Assembly (NCBI RefSeq): GCF_004335015.1
Contig: NZ_RQRU01000002.1
Span: 62,001-126,000 of the forward strand
DNA: 64,000 nucleotides
Origin: Psychrobacter pygoscelis
GTDB taxonomy: Bacteria; Pseudomonadota; Gammaproteobacteria; Pseudomonadales; Moraxellaceae
Direction: 5' to 3'
Of this stretch, positions 20,905 to 30,044 are shown in pieces (position 1 is the stretch's first letter; every line of letters begins with the position of its first letter). A model generated the notes under the pieces. That model was not told where the DNA came from, did not search any database, and worked only from the letters and a program-made list of their open reading frames with translations. Made by a program: the position numbers and the translations under genes.

Positions 20905-21450
20905 CTATATCGAGTAATTTTCAATAGCTTTTAATACCTCGTGCCGCAGTATCTCAACACTCGGCATTCGCTCAGCATGAAAGCGCAATATAGGGATACC
21001 CGCACTAGCCAGTGCCTTGTCCTTTTTGGCATCGGCCTTTTGACTAGATTTACTATTGTGGGTCCAGTCATCAAGCTCGATGGCCAGTAACGTCGTTTGC
21101 GCATCGACATCTACTAACACATAATCCACACTTTGCCGACAAATACGATTGAACCAAAAGCTGCGATCTGTGCCTGCCTCTTCGTTAGGTTCTATAATCC
21201 GAGACAATTGAACTTGACTAAAAATGTGATACTCAGGAATGGCTTTTTGTAACTTACGAAAGAATATGACCTCGGTATCCGTCATGATAGGCATAGGCTC
21301 AAATGGCCAGATTGCCAACTCGTCGCCACGGACGGGTTGACTAGAATGACTTTGGGACGATTGGCGCTGCTGCCGACGATTGAATTTGAGCAGAAAAATG
21401 AAAGAAACAAAGCCAAAGGCTGCAAGCAAGAATAAACTGCCAAATAACAT
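20905..21450 (-). CDS. DUF2726 domain protein, membrane-anchored
   Basis: 181 residues. One N-terminal membrane segment (about 2-20), a basic Gln/Ser-rich linker, then a DUF2726 domain (about 55-178) beginning TDTEVIFFRKLQKAIP and containing DYVLVD...LLAIELDDWTH and KDKALASAGIPILRF. The D...ELD pattern and the late RF(H) strand are those of Vsr/PD-(D/E)XK-type folds. A role in nucleic-acid cleavage is possible but unproven. Monocistronic, transcribed towards the DUF1853 gene. Confidence 0.85.
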   Translation of the reverse strand: MLFGSLFLLAAFGFVSFIFLLKFNRRQQRQSSQSHSSQPVRGDELAIWPFEPMPIMTDTEVIFFRKLQKAIPEYHIFSQVQLSRIIEPNEEAGTDRSFWFNRICRQSVDYVLVDVDAQTTLLAIELDDWTHNSKSSQKADAKKDKALASAGIPILRFHAERMPSVEILRHEVLKAIENYSI

Positions 21451-21670
21451 GAAAAGACCTTTTGATAAAAACAGATTTTTCCAAACCTATTTTAGTCACT
21501 GTATTAGCGAGTACGATTTAGAGTAAATAAAAAAGCGCTTTAAAAATGTAAAAATAATGTCGAAAAAAAGTGCTAACGCTTTATGAGTAGGATAACAGTG
21601 CTACTGTATCTAGCATCAGTTATTTAGCCACGCATGCTACCTGAGCACATTAGTAAGCTCAACGTAAGAA

Positions 21671-21700
21671 ATAAAAAAACACGACAGCTAGTGTCGTGTT
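21671..21700 (-). terminator. Terminator of the LysM/SPOR gene
   Basis: ACACGACA and TGTCGTGT form an eight-base stem with a five-base loop; on the minus strand a seven-T run follows. It lies about 100 bases downstream of the LysM/SPOR stop codon. Confidence 0.85.
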
Positions 21701-21802
21701 TAATAATGACAGTTAAGACGATATCAAGTTAGCTAATTGCTAATATTAAATTTCTAAGCTTCAAATTAACCAAATGCTATAGCTTATAGACTTCTACAAC
21801 CT

Positions 21803-23080
21803 TTAACGCCAATATAGTACCCAAGCATTATTGACCCCTGTACGAGGATCAGCGTTGATCTTGTCCTTAAGCGCCAAAGCGGCAGGCTTGCCAGTCTCGG
21901 GACCAACAATCACCCGTACACCGCGACTGGTCGGACTAGTAGAGACCTTATACCCTGCTGCTCGCATTTTTTTAGCGACCTCATCAGCTTTAGCTTGGTT
22001 GTCCGCCAATGCCACTTGCACCCCAAAGGTCCCTTTGGCTTCACCTCGAGCTGCCTCACGGCGAGCTTCAGCAAGTCGCTGCTGAGCTGTCTTAGCCGCT
22101 TCAGCACGTCTTTTTGCCGCTTCGGCTTCACGCTCTAATCGAGCAATTTGTCTTCGTGATGGTATTTTTAGCTCTTGACCCACATGAAGGTTAGCATTCG
22201 GCTTTATATTGTTCGCTTGGGCTAGAGCCTCAACCGGTACGTTATATTGACGAGCCAACCTGATTAGACCATCACCACGTTTGACGATATAGTCTGATGG
22301 GCTAGTTGGTGCTCGCTCGGCAGCTTTGGCCTTTTCTTCAGCCGCCCTTCTTTGCTCTTCTTTTTCTTTTTGAGCCTGTTGCCGCTCAGCTTTTAGCTGC
22401 TGTTCTTGCTTGGCTTTAGCGGCCGCTATTTCGGCTTCACGCTCTTTTTGCTCTGCTTGCGCCCTTTGACGTTCAGCACGCTTTTGCGCCGCTAGTTTTT
22501 CTTGCTCAGCGGCTTCACGTTGGGCTTTTTGTGCTGCAAGTTGAGCTGCTTTGTCATCGGTTTGCTGTGTCTGATTCTGGACCGCTTGAGTAGTCACTGG
22601 TGCTTGGGCTGTCACTTCTCTTTGATTATCAAGGCCACTATTGCTAATGTCGACTCTGGGCTTCACCGTCGGTTTAGCAATTGTTGATTGAGCAGCGACT
22701 TCAGTATTGGCATCACCGCCGACTGGCTCAACCGCATTATCCATATAACGCTGATTTTCTGCTCGCGCCTTGGCTAGCGCTTCGGCTTCGGCACGCTCTT
22801 GCTCCGCCAAAAACTCTTGCGTCCGCTTTTCTTGTTGAGCAACTCGGGCTTCTCGTTCTTTTTGCTTCTGCGCGAGGATACGTTGTTCGGTCTCGATATC
22901 AGTCGTCAATGGCTGTACAGCATTAGCTGCCTGTCCTGTTGCCGCTTGTTGTTCAATGATTTTAGGCTCAGGAGTCTGAACCTGCTCTGAGGCGCCAATC
23001 TGCTGTACCATCGCGAACAGTACCACACTGCCGCCTATCATCATTGCCACACCCAATAAGGCTTGTCTCGAAAAATTCAT
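21803..23080 (-). CDS. LysM and SPOR domain envelope protein (DedD/FtsN-like)
   Basis: 425 residues. One N-terminal membrane segment (about 8-28), then a long charged Ala/Gln/Glu/Arg-rich region (about 60-250) expected to form a coiled coil in the periplasm, a LysM domain (about 262-308, YIVKRGDGLIRLARQYNVP) and, after more charged helix, a SPOR domain (about 350-425, FGVQVALADNQAKADEVAKKM) that binds denuded septal glycan. It lies after accD and folC, the place of the SPOR protein DedD in pseudomonads, so a role in division or peptidoglycan remodelling is likely. The added LysM domain is unusual for DedD. Confidence 0.87.
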   Translation of the reverse strand: MNFSRQALLGVAMMIGGSVVLFAMVQQIGASEQVQTPEPKIIEQQAATGQAANAVQPLTTDIETEQRILAQKQKEREARVAQQEKRTQEFLAEQERAEAEALAKARAENQRYMDNAVEPVGGDANTEVAAQSTIAKPTVKPRVDISNSGLDNQREVTAQAPVTTQAVQNQTQQTDDKAAQLAAQKAQREAAEQEKLAAQKRAERQRAQAEQKEREAEIAAAKAKQEQQLKAERQQAQKEKEEQRRAAEEKAKAAERAPTSPSDYIVKRGDGLIRLARQYNVPVEALAQANNIKPNANLHVGQELKIPSRRQIARLEREAEAAKRRAEAAKTAQQRLAEARREAARGEAKGTFGVQVALADNQAKADEVAKKMRAAGYKVSTSPTSRGVRVIVGPETGKPAALALKDKINADPRTGVNNAWVLYWR

Positions 23081-23491
23081 CCGTTTTGTCTCTTATCTGG
23101 TCATTAATTAACTGGCGTTTGACGTTATTGCTGTTAATACCCAGCAGTCGCTAATACAAGGCTGTCGACTAAAGGCACCTTGCTCTTTGCATCCTATAGT
23201 CTGCCGCAACTAATGTCTCTACGCAGCATTATGAATTGACGTGGCTTAAAGTGAATCTTACTGACTACTACAGTTTCTAAGCTATTATGTGCTAGCGCCT
23301 ACGGCCAGCTACAAGCTCTGGAAGCTTGATTATAAATCATCTGCACAACCTTGTCTGCTGCGCTTGAAAAATTATCAGTTGACCTAGTTGGTCTATCAGA
23401 CGATACAATAAGCAATATTAACCAAAATAATAAGTTAATAAAAATTTATAATAATAACTAGGATTTGTTTGCTTCTAAAGGATAATAGCAC
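23081..23491. other. Intergenic region between folC and the LysM/SPOR gene
   Basis: 411 bases, AT-rich towards folC. No credible frame, RNA gene or terminator seen; it may hold a separate promoter for the LysM/SPOR gene. Confidence 0.4.
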
Positions 23492-24889
23492 TTATACAGG
23501 TGGCAGCTCAGCTTTTAAGGCAATGAGCACTTCACCTATGGTGTGAAAAGAGCCGCAAACGACTACAAAGTCATCATCTGCTGTCGCGGCTAGTACCCCT
23601 TTACTGGCAGCCGCCAAATCAGTATAGGTCAATAGCTTGTTTGGATCCACTTGCTCTTGAATCGTGTCTGATAGCAAGCTAATATCTGCCGCGCGTGGAT
23701 GGTCAATAGCGGCCACATGCCATTGGCTAATCGGTAACGGCGCTTGAGTCAGACACTGCACCACCTTTGCGATGGGCTTATCCGCTAGCATCGAGAATAT
23801 AATATGCAGCTGCGCTTGAGGATGCTGCGCTAAATGCTGTTGCCACATAGGAATGAGCTGCGGTAAAACGAAATTCATCCCCTCAACATTGTGCGCCACA
23901 TCAAATAGCCACTGCCGTCCCTCAAGCTTACGCCCATCAAAGCGTCCGGCAAGCTTCACCGTACGAAGCGCTGCTGCTATATGCTCATGACTCACTGTTA
24001 GCGAACTGGCCAATATAGCCGCTATCGCATTGCTAGTATTGCTAAGTGATAAGGACGGCTTGGGCAAGTGTAAAGTGAGCGCGGCACTACTAAACTGCCA
24101 TTGTGACCCAACGCTCCCTCCTTCCCGTGATGCAGCTGTCGAACTCTCCACACTAGTCTCTGGCTCATAATAGGCAAAGTCTTGACCTGCTTGATAGCAG
24201 CTGACGTTTAATTCAGTGATTTTATCCTGCACACTTTGCGGCATGTCAGTATCACCGAAGATTAGCGTACCGCCCTGACGCAGGATGCCAGCTTTCTCAT
24301 AACCAATCTGCTCTTTGCTATCGCCAAGCCAGTCAACATGATCAATACCGATATTGGTTATGATCGCCATATCAGGGTCGATAATATTGACCACATCGAG
24401 ACGGCCGCCTAGACCAATTTCTAGGACCCAAACGTCGCAGTCCGCCTCAGCAAAGATAAGCATCGCTGCCAGTGTCGTCATCTCAAAAAACGACAGTGTC
24501 AGACCACAAGCCAATCGTGCTTGCTCTACCGCAAAAAAAGCCTCTACCAAGGTCTTATCGCCTACTGCTTCACCATTGATGCGTACCCGCTCGTTAAAAT
24601 CGATCAGATGTGGAGACTGGTAAAGTGCTGTCTTAAATCCAGCTTGCTGACTAATCTCAGCAATAACGGCGGTAGTAGAGCCTTTACCGTTAGTGCCGGC
24701 GACCGTAAAGACATAAGCATCATCTTTGGCCGACTGAATAAGCCCTAGGTGCTCAGCCACTGGTATCACGCGTGATAATCCCAAATCTATAGCAGAGACA
24801 TGAATCTGCTGCATATAATTGAGCCATTCTGAAAGTGAGCTTGAATTATCGGGTGAGCTTAGGACTTCAGGAGAGTTTTCGAGGGTCAT
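23492..24889 (-). CDS. folC: Folylpolyglutamate/dihydrofolate synthase
   Basis: Bifunctional cytoplasmic enzyme of folate synthesis that makes dihydrofolate from dihydropteroate plus glutamate and adds further gamma-glutamates. Mur-ligase fold: ATP-binding P-loop GTNGKGST (residues 65-72), ALYQSPHLIDFNERVRING motif, VLEIGLGGRLDVVN, and NIGIDHVDWLG. The C-terminal domain carries GRFDGRKLEGRQWLFDVAHN. 465 residues, slightly long because of a Ser-rich N-terminus and a loop near 250. 143 bases after accD, probably co-transcribed. Confidence 0.96.
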   Translation of the reverse strand: MTLENSPEVLSSPDNSSSLSEWLNYMQQIHVSAIDLGLSRVIPVAEHLGLIQSAKDDAYVFTVAGTNGKGSTTAVIAEISQQAGFKTALYQSPHLIDFNERVRINGEAVGDKTLVEAFFAVEQARLACGLTLSFFEMTTLAAMLIFAEADCDVWVLEIGLGGRLDVVNIIDPDMAIITNIGIDHVDWLGDSKEQIGYEKAGILRQGGTLIFGDTDMPQSVQDKITELNVSCYQAGQDFAYYEPETSVESSTAASREGGSVGSQWQFSSAALTLHLPKPSLSLSNTSNAIAAILASSLTVSHEHIAAALRTVKLAGRFDGRKLEGRQWLFDVAHNVEGMNFVLPQLIPMWQQHLAQHPQAQLHIIFSMLADKPIAKVVQCLTQAPLPISQWHVAAIDHPRAADISLLSDTIQEQVDPNKLLTYTDLAAASKGVLAATADDDFVVVCGSFHTIGEVLIALKAELPPV

Positions 24890-25032
24890 AAATAGCCATC
24901 TATAAATAGGTTAAGCATGCCTAACCTTAGACATGCTTATTAAAAAAGTATCTATTCGACAGTATTGCTTATATTGACGCTAATACTAATGTTACTACTT
25001 TAAGATAAATTACAATTTAATTAAAGTGTCTT

Positions 25033-25977
25033 CTAGGCCAATACATTGTCTTGATGCGTCATCTTAGCGAGTAACCGATATATGGTGTCATTCAGCTGAT
25101 GACGGTGCACGACTTGATCAATCACACCGTGCTCAAGCAAAAATTCAGCACGCTGAAATGGCTCTTCTAGCGTCTCACGAACAGTTTGCTCAATAACACG
25201 CTTGCCAGCAAAGCCGATCATGGCTTTAGGCTCAGCCAGATGAATATCACCAATCATCGCCAAAGATGCCGTTACCCCACCATAAACAGGGTTGGTCAAT
25301 ACCACCACATACGGGATACCTGCTAGTCTTAAACGCTCAATTGCGGCGGCAGTACGCGCCATCTGCATGAGTGACAGCAGGCCTTCTTGCATTCGCGCCC
25401 CACCGGAGGCCGCAAAGCATATTAAGGGAATGCCATCTTCAAGCGCTTGCTCGGCAGCTTGAACAAAGCGGTCACCCACTACCGACCCCATAGAGCCGCC
25501 CATAAAGCGAAAATCAAAGGCACAAGCCACGACCGATAAGTTCTGTAACTTACCTCTCATAACTAAGAGCGCCTCTGTCTCTCCTGTCTTCTCTTGCGCC
25601 TCAGCCATTCGCTGGGGGTAAGGCTTGCTATCGACAAACTTTAGCGGATCGCCTGCCGTAAACTCTTGACCAAGCTCGCTATCAACTTGGCTCAAAAACC
25701 ATCGCAGCCGCTCTCTGGCAGTCATTGCTAAATGGTTGTCGCAATGCGGACAAACATAACAATTAAAAATAAGCGCTGTGTTGGTGGTCACGGAATGGCA
25801 CTGCGGACACTGAGTAGACGGCTCGGTCTCTACAGCGGTCAGTTGCGGCGTGGTCTGCCGTTTAACTTTAGGAACTGGTCGATCAAGCCAAGTCGCCGCT
25901 TGAGAAACATTACTATTAGCCACACCTGAATTTGCTTTTTCTGCGCCGACGGCAACGGCATCTGTTGATTGAGTCAT
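25033..25977 (-). CDS. accD: Acetyl-CoA carboxylase carboxyltransferase subunit beta
   Basis: Beta subunit of the carboxyltransferase that, with AccA, transfers CO2 from biotin to acetyl-CoA to make malonyl-CoA. The zinc ribbon is complete: Cys57, Cys60, Cys76, Cys79. The crotonase-like core includes GGSMGSVVGDRFVQA and FAASGGARMQEG, which form the oxyanion and CoA site. The N-terminal 45 residues are a poorly conserved Ala/Asn-rich extension. Precedes folC, as in many gammaproteobacteria. Confidence 0.96.
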   Translation of the reverse strand: MTQSTDAVAVGAEKANSGVANSNVSQAATWLDRPVPKVKRQTTPQLTAVETEPSTQCPQCHSVTTNTALIFNCYVCPHCDNHLAMTARERLRWFLSQVDSELGQEFTAGDPLKFVDSKPYPQRMAEAQEKTGETEALLVMRGKLQNLSVVACAFDFRFMGGSMGSVVGDRFVQAAEQALEDGIPLICFAASGGARMQEGLLSLMQMARTAAAIERLRLAGIPYVVVLTNPVYGGVTASLAMIGDIHLAEPKAMIGFAGKRVIEQTVRETLEEPFQRAEFLLEHGVIDQVVHRHQLNDTIYRLLAKMTHQDNVLA

Positions 25978-26151
25978 AATTAATAATCACTTATACAAAA
26001 ATGCTTTTAGTTTACACTTGTAAACCCTATTTCGCAAAGTGCTTTATGAAAGCCTTGCACACAAACCTCACTTCGCAGTGACTTAGCGGAAAAACAATGC
26101 AGAAGTAGTCGATAAATAGTAGCAAACAATCTCAATCTTGTGGTCTATGAA

Positions 26152-26979
26152 CTAAGCTGATAATGAATCAATTGCACTACGCAGCTCGTCCATCTTCTCC
26201 ATCATCTTATCTTGTGCGGCAGCAATAGCAGCAGCATCACTATGGCCGCTTAAGTCTGCAAAATGCTTGACCAGCTCACTACCAACGATAACGCCATCTG
26301 CGAACTCGCCTACTGCTTTTGCTGACTCGCCATCACGGATACCGAACCCCACACAGACAGGTAAGTCAGTCTCAGACTTAATCGCCGTAACTTGCTGTTT
26401 TACATCATCAGTGTCCAGACTAGCAGACCCAGTCACACCTTTAAGCGAGACATAGTAGATATAACCGCCACAATGGGTTAACACTTGCTGGCGGCGCTCA
26501 GGTAAAGTGGTCGGCGATAATAGGAATATCTCATTCATCGAGTGCGATGCTAAGCGCTCGGTAAAAGTCCCTGCCTCAGCGGGTGGCAAGTCCACCATTA
26601 AGATCCCGTCAACGCCCGCGTCTTCGCAAAGACTGATAAAACGGTCATAGCCAATAATCTCAACGGGATTTAGATAGCCCATTAAGATAATGGGCGTGTC
26701 CGCATTGGTCTTGCGAAACTCTTTGACCATCTCAATCGCTTGACGCGTACTCGTACCGCCAGCTAAGGCGCGCTCACCTGCTAAGGCAATGGTCGGGCCA
26801 TCGGCCATGGGGTCAGAAAATGGCAAGCCAAGCTCAATCATATCTGCGCCGTGCTCGACTAAGTCATGTAGCAGATCGACAGTGATGTTTGGCGCTGGAT
26901 CTCCGGCCATCACATAAGGGATTAGGGCTTTTTTATTTTGCTGTTTTAGGGTATTAAATGTGCTTTCGATTCTGGTCAT
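26152..26979 (-). CDS. trpA: Tryptophan synthase alpha subunit
   Basis: Cleaves indole-3-glycerol phosphate to indole and glyceraldehyde 3-phosphate; indole is channelled to TrpB. The catalytic residues sit at canonical positions: Glu49 (MIELGLPFSDP) and Asp60 (MADGPT). The phosphate-binding end is GFGIRDGESAKAVGEFADGVIVGSELV. 275 residues. In most genomes trpA follows trpB within a few bases; here a 395-base gap with a decayed gene separates them. Confidence 0.97.
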   Translation of the reverse strand: MTRIESTFNTLKQQNKKALIPYVMAGDPAPNITVDLLHDLVEHGADMIELGLPFSDPMADGPTIALAGERALAGGTSTRQAIEMVKEFRKTNADTPIILMGYLNPVEIIGYDRFISLCEDAGVDGILMVDLPPAEAGTFTERLASHSMNEIFLLSPTTLPERRQQVLTHCGGYIYYVSLKGVTGSASLDTDDVKQQVTAIKSETDLPVCVGFGIRDGESAKAVGEFADGVIVGSELVKHFADLSGHSDAAAIAAAQDKMMEKMDELRSAIDSLSA

Positions 26980-27048
26980 TTTGATCTCTTAATTTGGATT
27001 AACTGACTTTACGTTATTCTGGCTTTATAACCTTAGTGGCTAATAACT

Positions 27049-27350
27049 TCACAATTTTTTGAGCTTTTTATCAGGGGCTTTTTTATCAAAGGTAAGTAGA
27101 CTGGCAGCTTTTTTAAACTGGCTGACCTGATGGGCAATAACCCCGTCGGCAAAATCACCATTTGCCTATAAAAATTTGCTTGTCAAAAATAAACACCTTG
27201 GTCCAAGGCATTGTTATCATAAATCACATTATCTTGGACGACTAAATCCTGCAACATATTCGCAAGCCATCGCCCTACTTGCAGACTTATGCTCTCAAAA
27301 GCAAACATACCGCCGAGGTATCTCAACTTAATCCTTCCAATTGAGAGCAC
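27049..27350 (-). pseudogene. Decayed gene between trpB and trpA
   Basis: Two protein-like segments in shifted frames. The first (27183-27350, from a GTG) reads with a normal residue mix, including LGGMFAFESISLQVGRW and NMLQDLVVQDNVIYDNNALD. The second (27049-27165) reads GDFADGVIAHQVSQFKKAA and ends in a Lys-rich tail and TGA. A TGA, a TAG and a frame change lie between. The family was not recognised. It starts 25 bases after the trpB stop, so it was once part of the trp transcript. Confidence 0.45.
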
Positions 27351-27374
27351 AGAGGTTATTATCTATCACTTAAC

Positions 27375-28637
27375 CTAAAGCTCAATCCCTTCTGCCTGCA
27401 TGACCGAGTGCAGGTCTTTATCACCACGGCCCGACATGTTCACAATAATGCTCTGGTCAGGACGCATGGTTTTGGCCAACTTCAAGGCATAAGCCACGGC
27501 ATGAGCAGACTCAAGGGCTGGAATGATACCCTCTTTACGCGTGACTTCATGGAACCCCTCAAGCGCCTCTTTATCCGTACAGCCGACGTACTCAACACGC
27601 TTCATGTCTTTTAAGAAGCTATGCTCAGGGCCAACACCGGGGTAATCAAGTCCTGCCGAGATAGAATGCGTCTCTAGAATCTGACCGTCATCATCGGCCA
27701 TGAGGTAGGTTCGATTGCCATGTAACACCCCAATCCGACCTGCAGCGAGCGGCGCAGAATGACGACCGGTCTCGATACCATCACCTGTGGCTTCTACACC
27801 GTACATCTTCACTTCAGAGTCATTTAGAAAGTCAAAGAATAGGCCAATCGCATTGGAGCCGCCACCCACACAGGCGACTAGAGCATCAGGAAGCTTGCCA
27901 GTCTTCTCTAAATGCTGAATGCGCGCTTCTTTCCCGATAATCGCCTGAAAGTCACGTACCAATAGCGGATACGGATGTGGCCCTGCTACGGTACCGATAA
28001 TATAATAGGTGGTATCGACATTGGTCACCCAATCGCGCATCGCCTCGTTCATCGCGTCTTTTAGCGTGCGTGAACCTGAAGTGACTGGCACGACTTTAGC
28101 ACCGAGCAAACGCATACGATATACGTTCATCTTTTGGCGCTCAACGTCTTCTGCACCCATATAAATAATACATTCAAGACCTAGTCTTGCAGCAATTGTC
28201 GCGGTTGCTACGCCATGTTGACCAGCGCCAGTCTCGGCAATAATACGTTTTTTGCCGCACATCTTCGCCAGTAATGCCTGACCAATGGTGTTATTTACCT
28301 TGTGCGCGCCAGTATGGTTTAAGTCTTCACGCTTAAAATAAATCTGCGCACCGCCAATCTCATTACTTAGCCGCTTGGCATGATATAACGGTGTAGGACG
28401 ACCGACATAATTGACCAAATCGTTGTGGTACTCTTCCCAAAACTTAGGGTCCTGCTTCACTTGATTGTACAAGGTCTCAAGCTCTTCAAGCGCGGCCATT
28501 AGCGTCTCAGAGACAAAGCGGCCGCCATGAACACCAAAGTGACCACTAGCGTTTGGATATTGATTGTAATCTGTCAGCTCACTTGCCGATCCATTACCTG
28601 CTTCATCATTGTGCGAAATATTACTAAATATGTTCAT
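27375..28637 (-). CDS. trpB: Tryptophan synthase beta subunit
   Basis: PLP enzyme that joins indole and serine to make tryptophan; works as an alpha2-beta2 complex with TrpA. PLP lysine is Lys113 in [10 protein letters not shown]; the phosphate-binding loop is [10 protein letters not shown], and the [17 protein letters not shown] motif is intact. 420 residues, some 25 longer than E. coli TrpB because of an N-terminal extension rich in Asn/Ser (residues 1-28). An internal start would remove the extension, but no better ribosome site is visible. Confidence 0.96.
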   Translation of the reverse strand: MNIFSNISHNDEAGNGSASELTDYNQYPNASGHFGVHGGRFVSETLMAALEELETLYNQVKQDPKFWEEYHNDLVNYVGRPTPLYHAKRLSNEIGGAQIYFKREDLNHTGAHKVNNTIGQALLAKMCGKKRIIAETGAGQHGVATATIAARLGLECIIYMGAEDVERQKMNVYRMRLLGAKVVPVTSGSRTLKDAMNEAMRDWVTNVDTTYYIIGTVAGPHPYPLLVRDFQAIIGKEARIQHLEKTGKLPDALVACVGGGSNAIGLFFDFLNDSEVKMYGVEATGDGIETGRHSAPLAAGRIGVLHGNRTYLMADDDGQILETHSISAGLDYPGVGPEHSFLKDMKRVEYVGCTDKEALEGFHEVTRKEGIIPALESAHAVAYALKLAKTMRPDQSIIVNMSGRGDKDLHSVMQAEGIEL

Positions 28638-28907
28638 AAAAGGTTCACTCTTTTCATAGGGTCAATACAATTATTAATCATCAAAATCTTTTTTTATCTA
28701 TCAGCTGTGGTCCAAATCTATTTAAAGCCAGTGCTTGCTTAATTAAATTTAGACTCGCAAAACTTACTTTTGAGTATCATATATGGCATCTATTATCAGC
28801 TGTCTTAATACCATTCATCTTGGTATTAAACCATTAATATGTTTAAGTTTATCCATGATAAACGCTTTTACGAGTGCTTGTATCAGAAGATGCGCCGTCA
28901 AACTCGA

Positions 28908-29240
28908 TCAGGTGACATAACCATGAATATAGGCCAGGCCACATCCCCAAATTATGGCTATAACCAACCAAATTAAAAACTTAAATCGATGATACCAATA
29001 TCCAGCGGCAAAACAGGCAAAAGCACAGCTAAAGAAGAAATAACCGCAAGCAACAGCTTTACTACCAGAGTAGTGAGATATATTTGAGCCTAGCCCACCA
29101 CCTAATGATATCTCTTGCTCAACCAAACCAACATAAGCTAAAAAACTAAAAACAATAATGGCTAGTAAGCTACAAAACCACGTAAACCATTTTAAGCTTT
29201 TTACTGCATCGTCGTCATACTCTATCTCTTCACCTATCAT
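28908..29240 (-). CDS. Small membrane protein between trpF and trpB
   Basis: 110 residues: a short acidic N-terminus (MIGEEIEYDDDAVKSL), then three hydrophobic segments (about 18-40, 62-80 and 86-104) and a Cys/Phe-rich middle. No family recognised. It begins 75 bases after the trpF stop on the same strand and so may share the trp transcript, but nothing in it suggests a role in tryptophan synthesis. AT-rich compared with trpF and trpB. Confidence 0.65.
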   Translation of the reverse strand: MIGEEIEYDDDAVKSLKWFTWFCSLLAIIVFSFLAYVGLVEQEISLGGGLGSNISHYSGSKAVACGYFFFSCAFACFAAGYWYHRFKFLIWLVIAIIWGCGLAYIHGYVT

Positions 29241-29315
29241 CTCAGATTACCCACGCTCAGCCAAAATTTATTTAGCAACTTTATAAATTACCAACTTTAT
29301 AAGTTATCAGCTTCG

Positions 29316-29957
29316 CTAGTGGTATCGCTTCACTGCCTTTATGAACGCCAACATTTTATCGATATCTTTGATACCTTTTTGTGCTTCAATACCACCGCTA
29401 ACGTCGACAGCACTAATGGGCAAATCTACAACACCTGCAACATTTTCAGGCGTTAGACCGCCTGCCAGTATAATAGGTAGCGCGGAACTCTCAGGGACTA
29501 ATGACCAATCAAAGCGCTCCCCTGTCCCACCGTAGGCCTCTTTATGATAGGCATCTAACAAAATACTGCTCGCGCCTGCTTTGGCATAGTCGGCTATTAG
29601 CGCCTTAATCGAGTCAGGTGTGTGCGACTGCTTATCAATGCGCAGCGCCTTAATCCAGCGCTTATTCGCTATTTTTGCCAATCGCTCACAGTCAGCAGGC
29701 GACTCGTCACCATGAAATTGGATGACATCAATGGGGACAGTACTTATTAGTTGTGCCAGCTCATCATCCTGTATATTTACCACTAACGCTACGATACTGA
29801 CAAAAGCAGGAACATGGGCAATGAGAGGCAAAGCTTGCTCAGCAGTGATAGCGCGTGGGCTGGGTGGATAAAATACTAGACCAAGGGCATCAGCACCAAG
29901 CTCAATGGCTTGCTGCACATCACACACTCGGGTCAATCCGCAGAACTTAACTTGCAT
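29316..29957 (-). CDS. trpF: Phosphoribosylanthranilate isomerase
   Basis: Third-from-last step of tryptophan synthesis: Amadori rearrangement of phosphoribosylanthranilate to CdRP. TIM-barrel with the catalytic Cys in MQVKFCGLTR and the catalytic Asp in AVDVSGGIE; also VIQFHGDE and ILAGGLTPENV for substrate and phosphate binding. 213 residues, single-function form not fused to TrpC. It heads the trpF-(membrane protein)-trpB-trpA run. Confidence 0.96.
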   Translation of the reverse strand: MQVKFCGLTRVCDVQQAIELGADALGLVFYPPSPRAITAEQALPLIAHVPAFVSIVALVVNIQDDELAQLISTVPIDVIQFHGDESPADCERLAKIANKRWIKALRIDKQSHTPDSIKALIADYAKAGASSILLDAYHKEAYGGTGERFDWSLVPESSALPIILAGGLTPENVAGVVDLPISAVDVSGGIEAQKGIKDIDKMLAFIKAVKRYH

Positions 29958-30044
29958 TGGGCGGTCTCAATAGGATTTGCACAAAAAAACTTATCCTAGC
30001 ATACTTTATTCGAAGTTTTAGCGTCGTAAACAAAAGGATACCAC

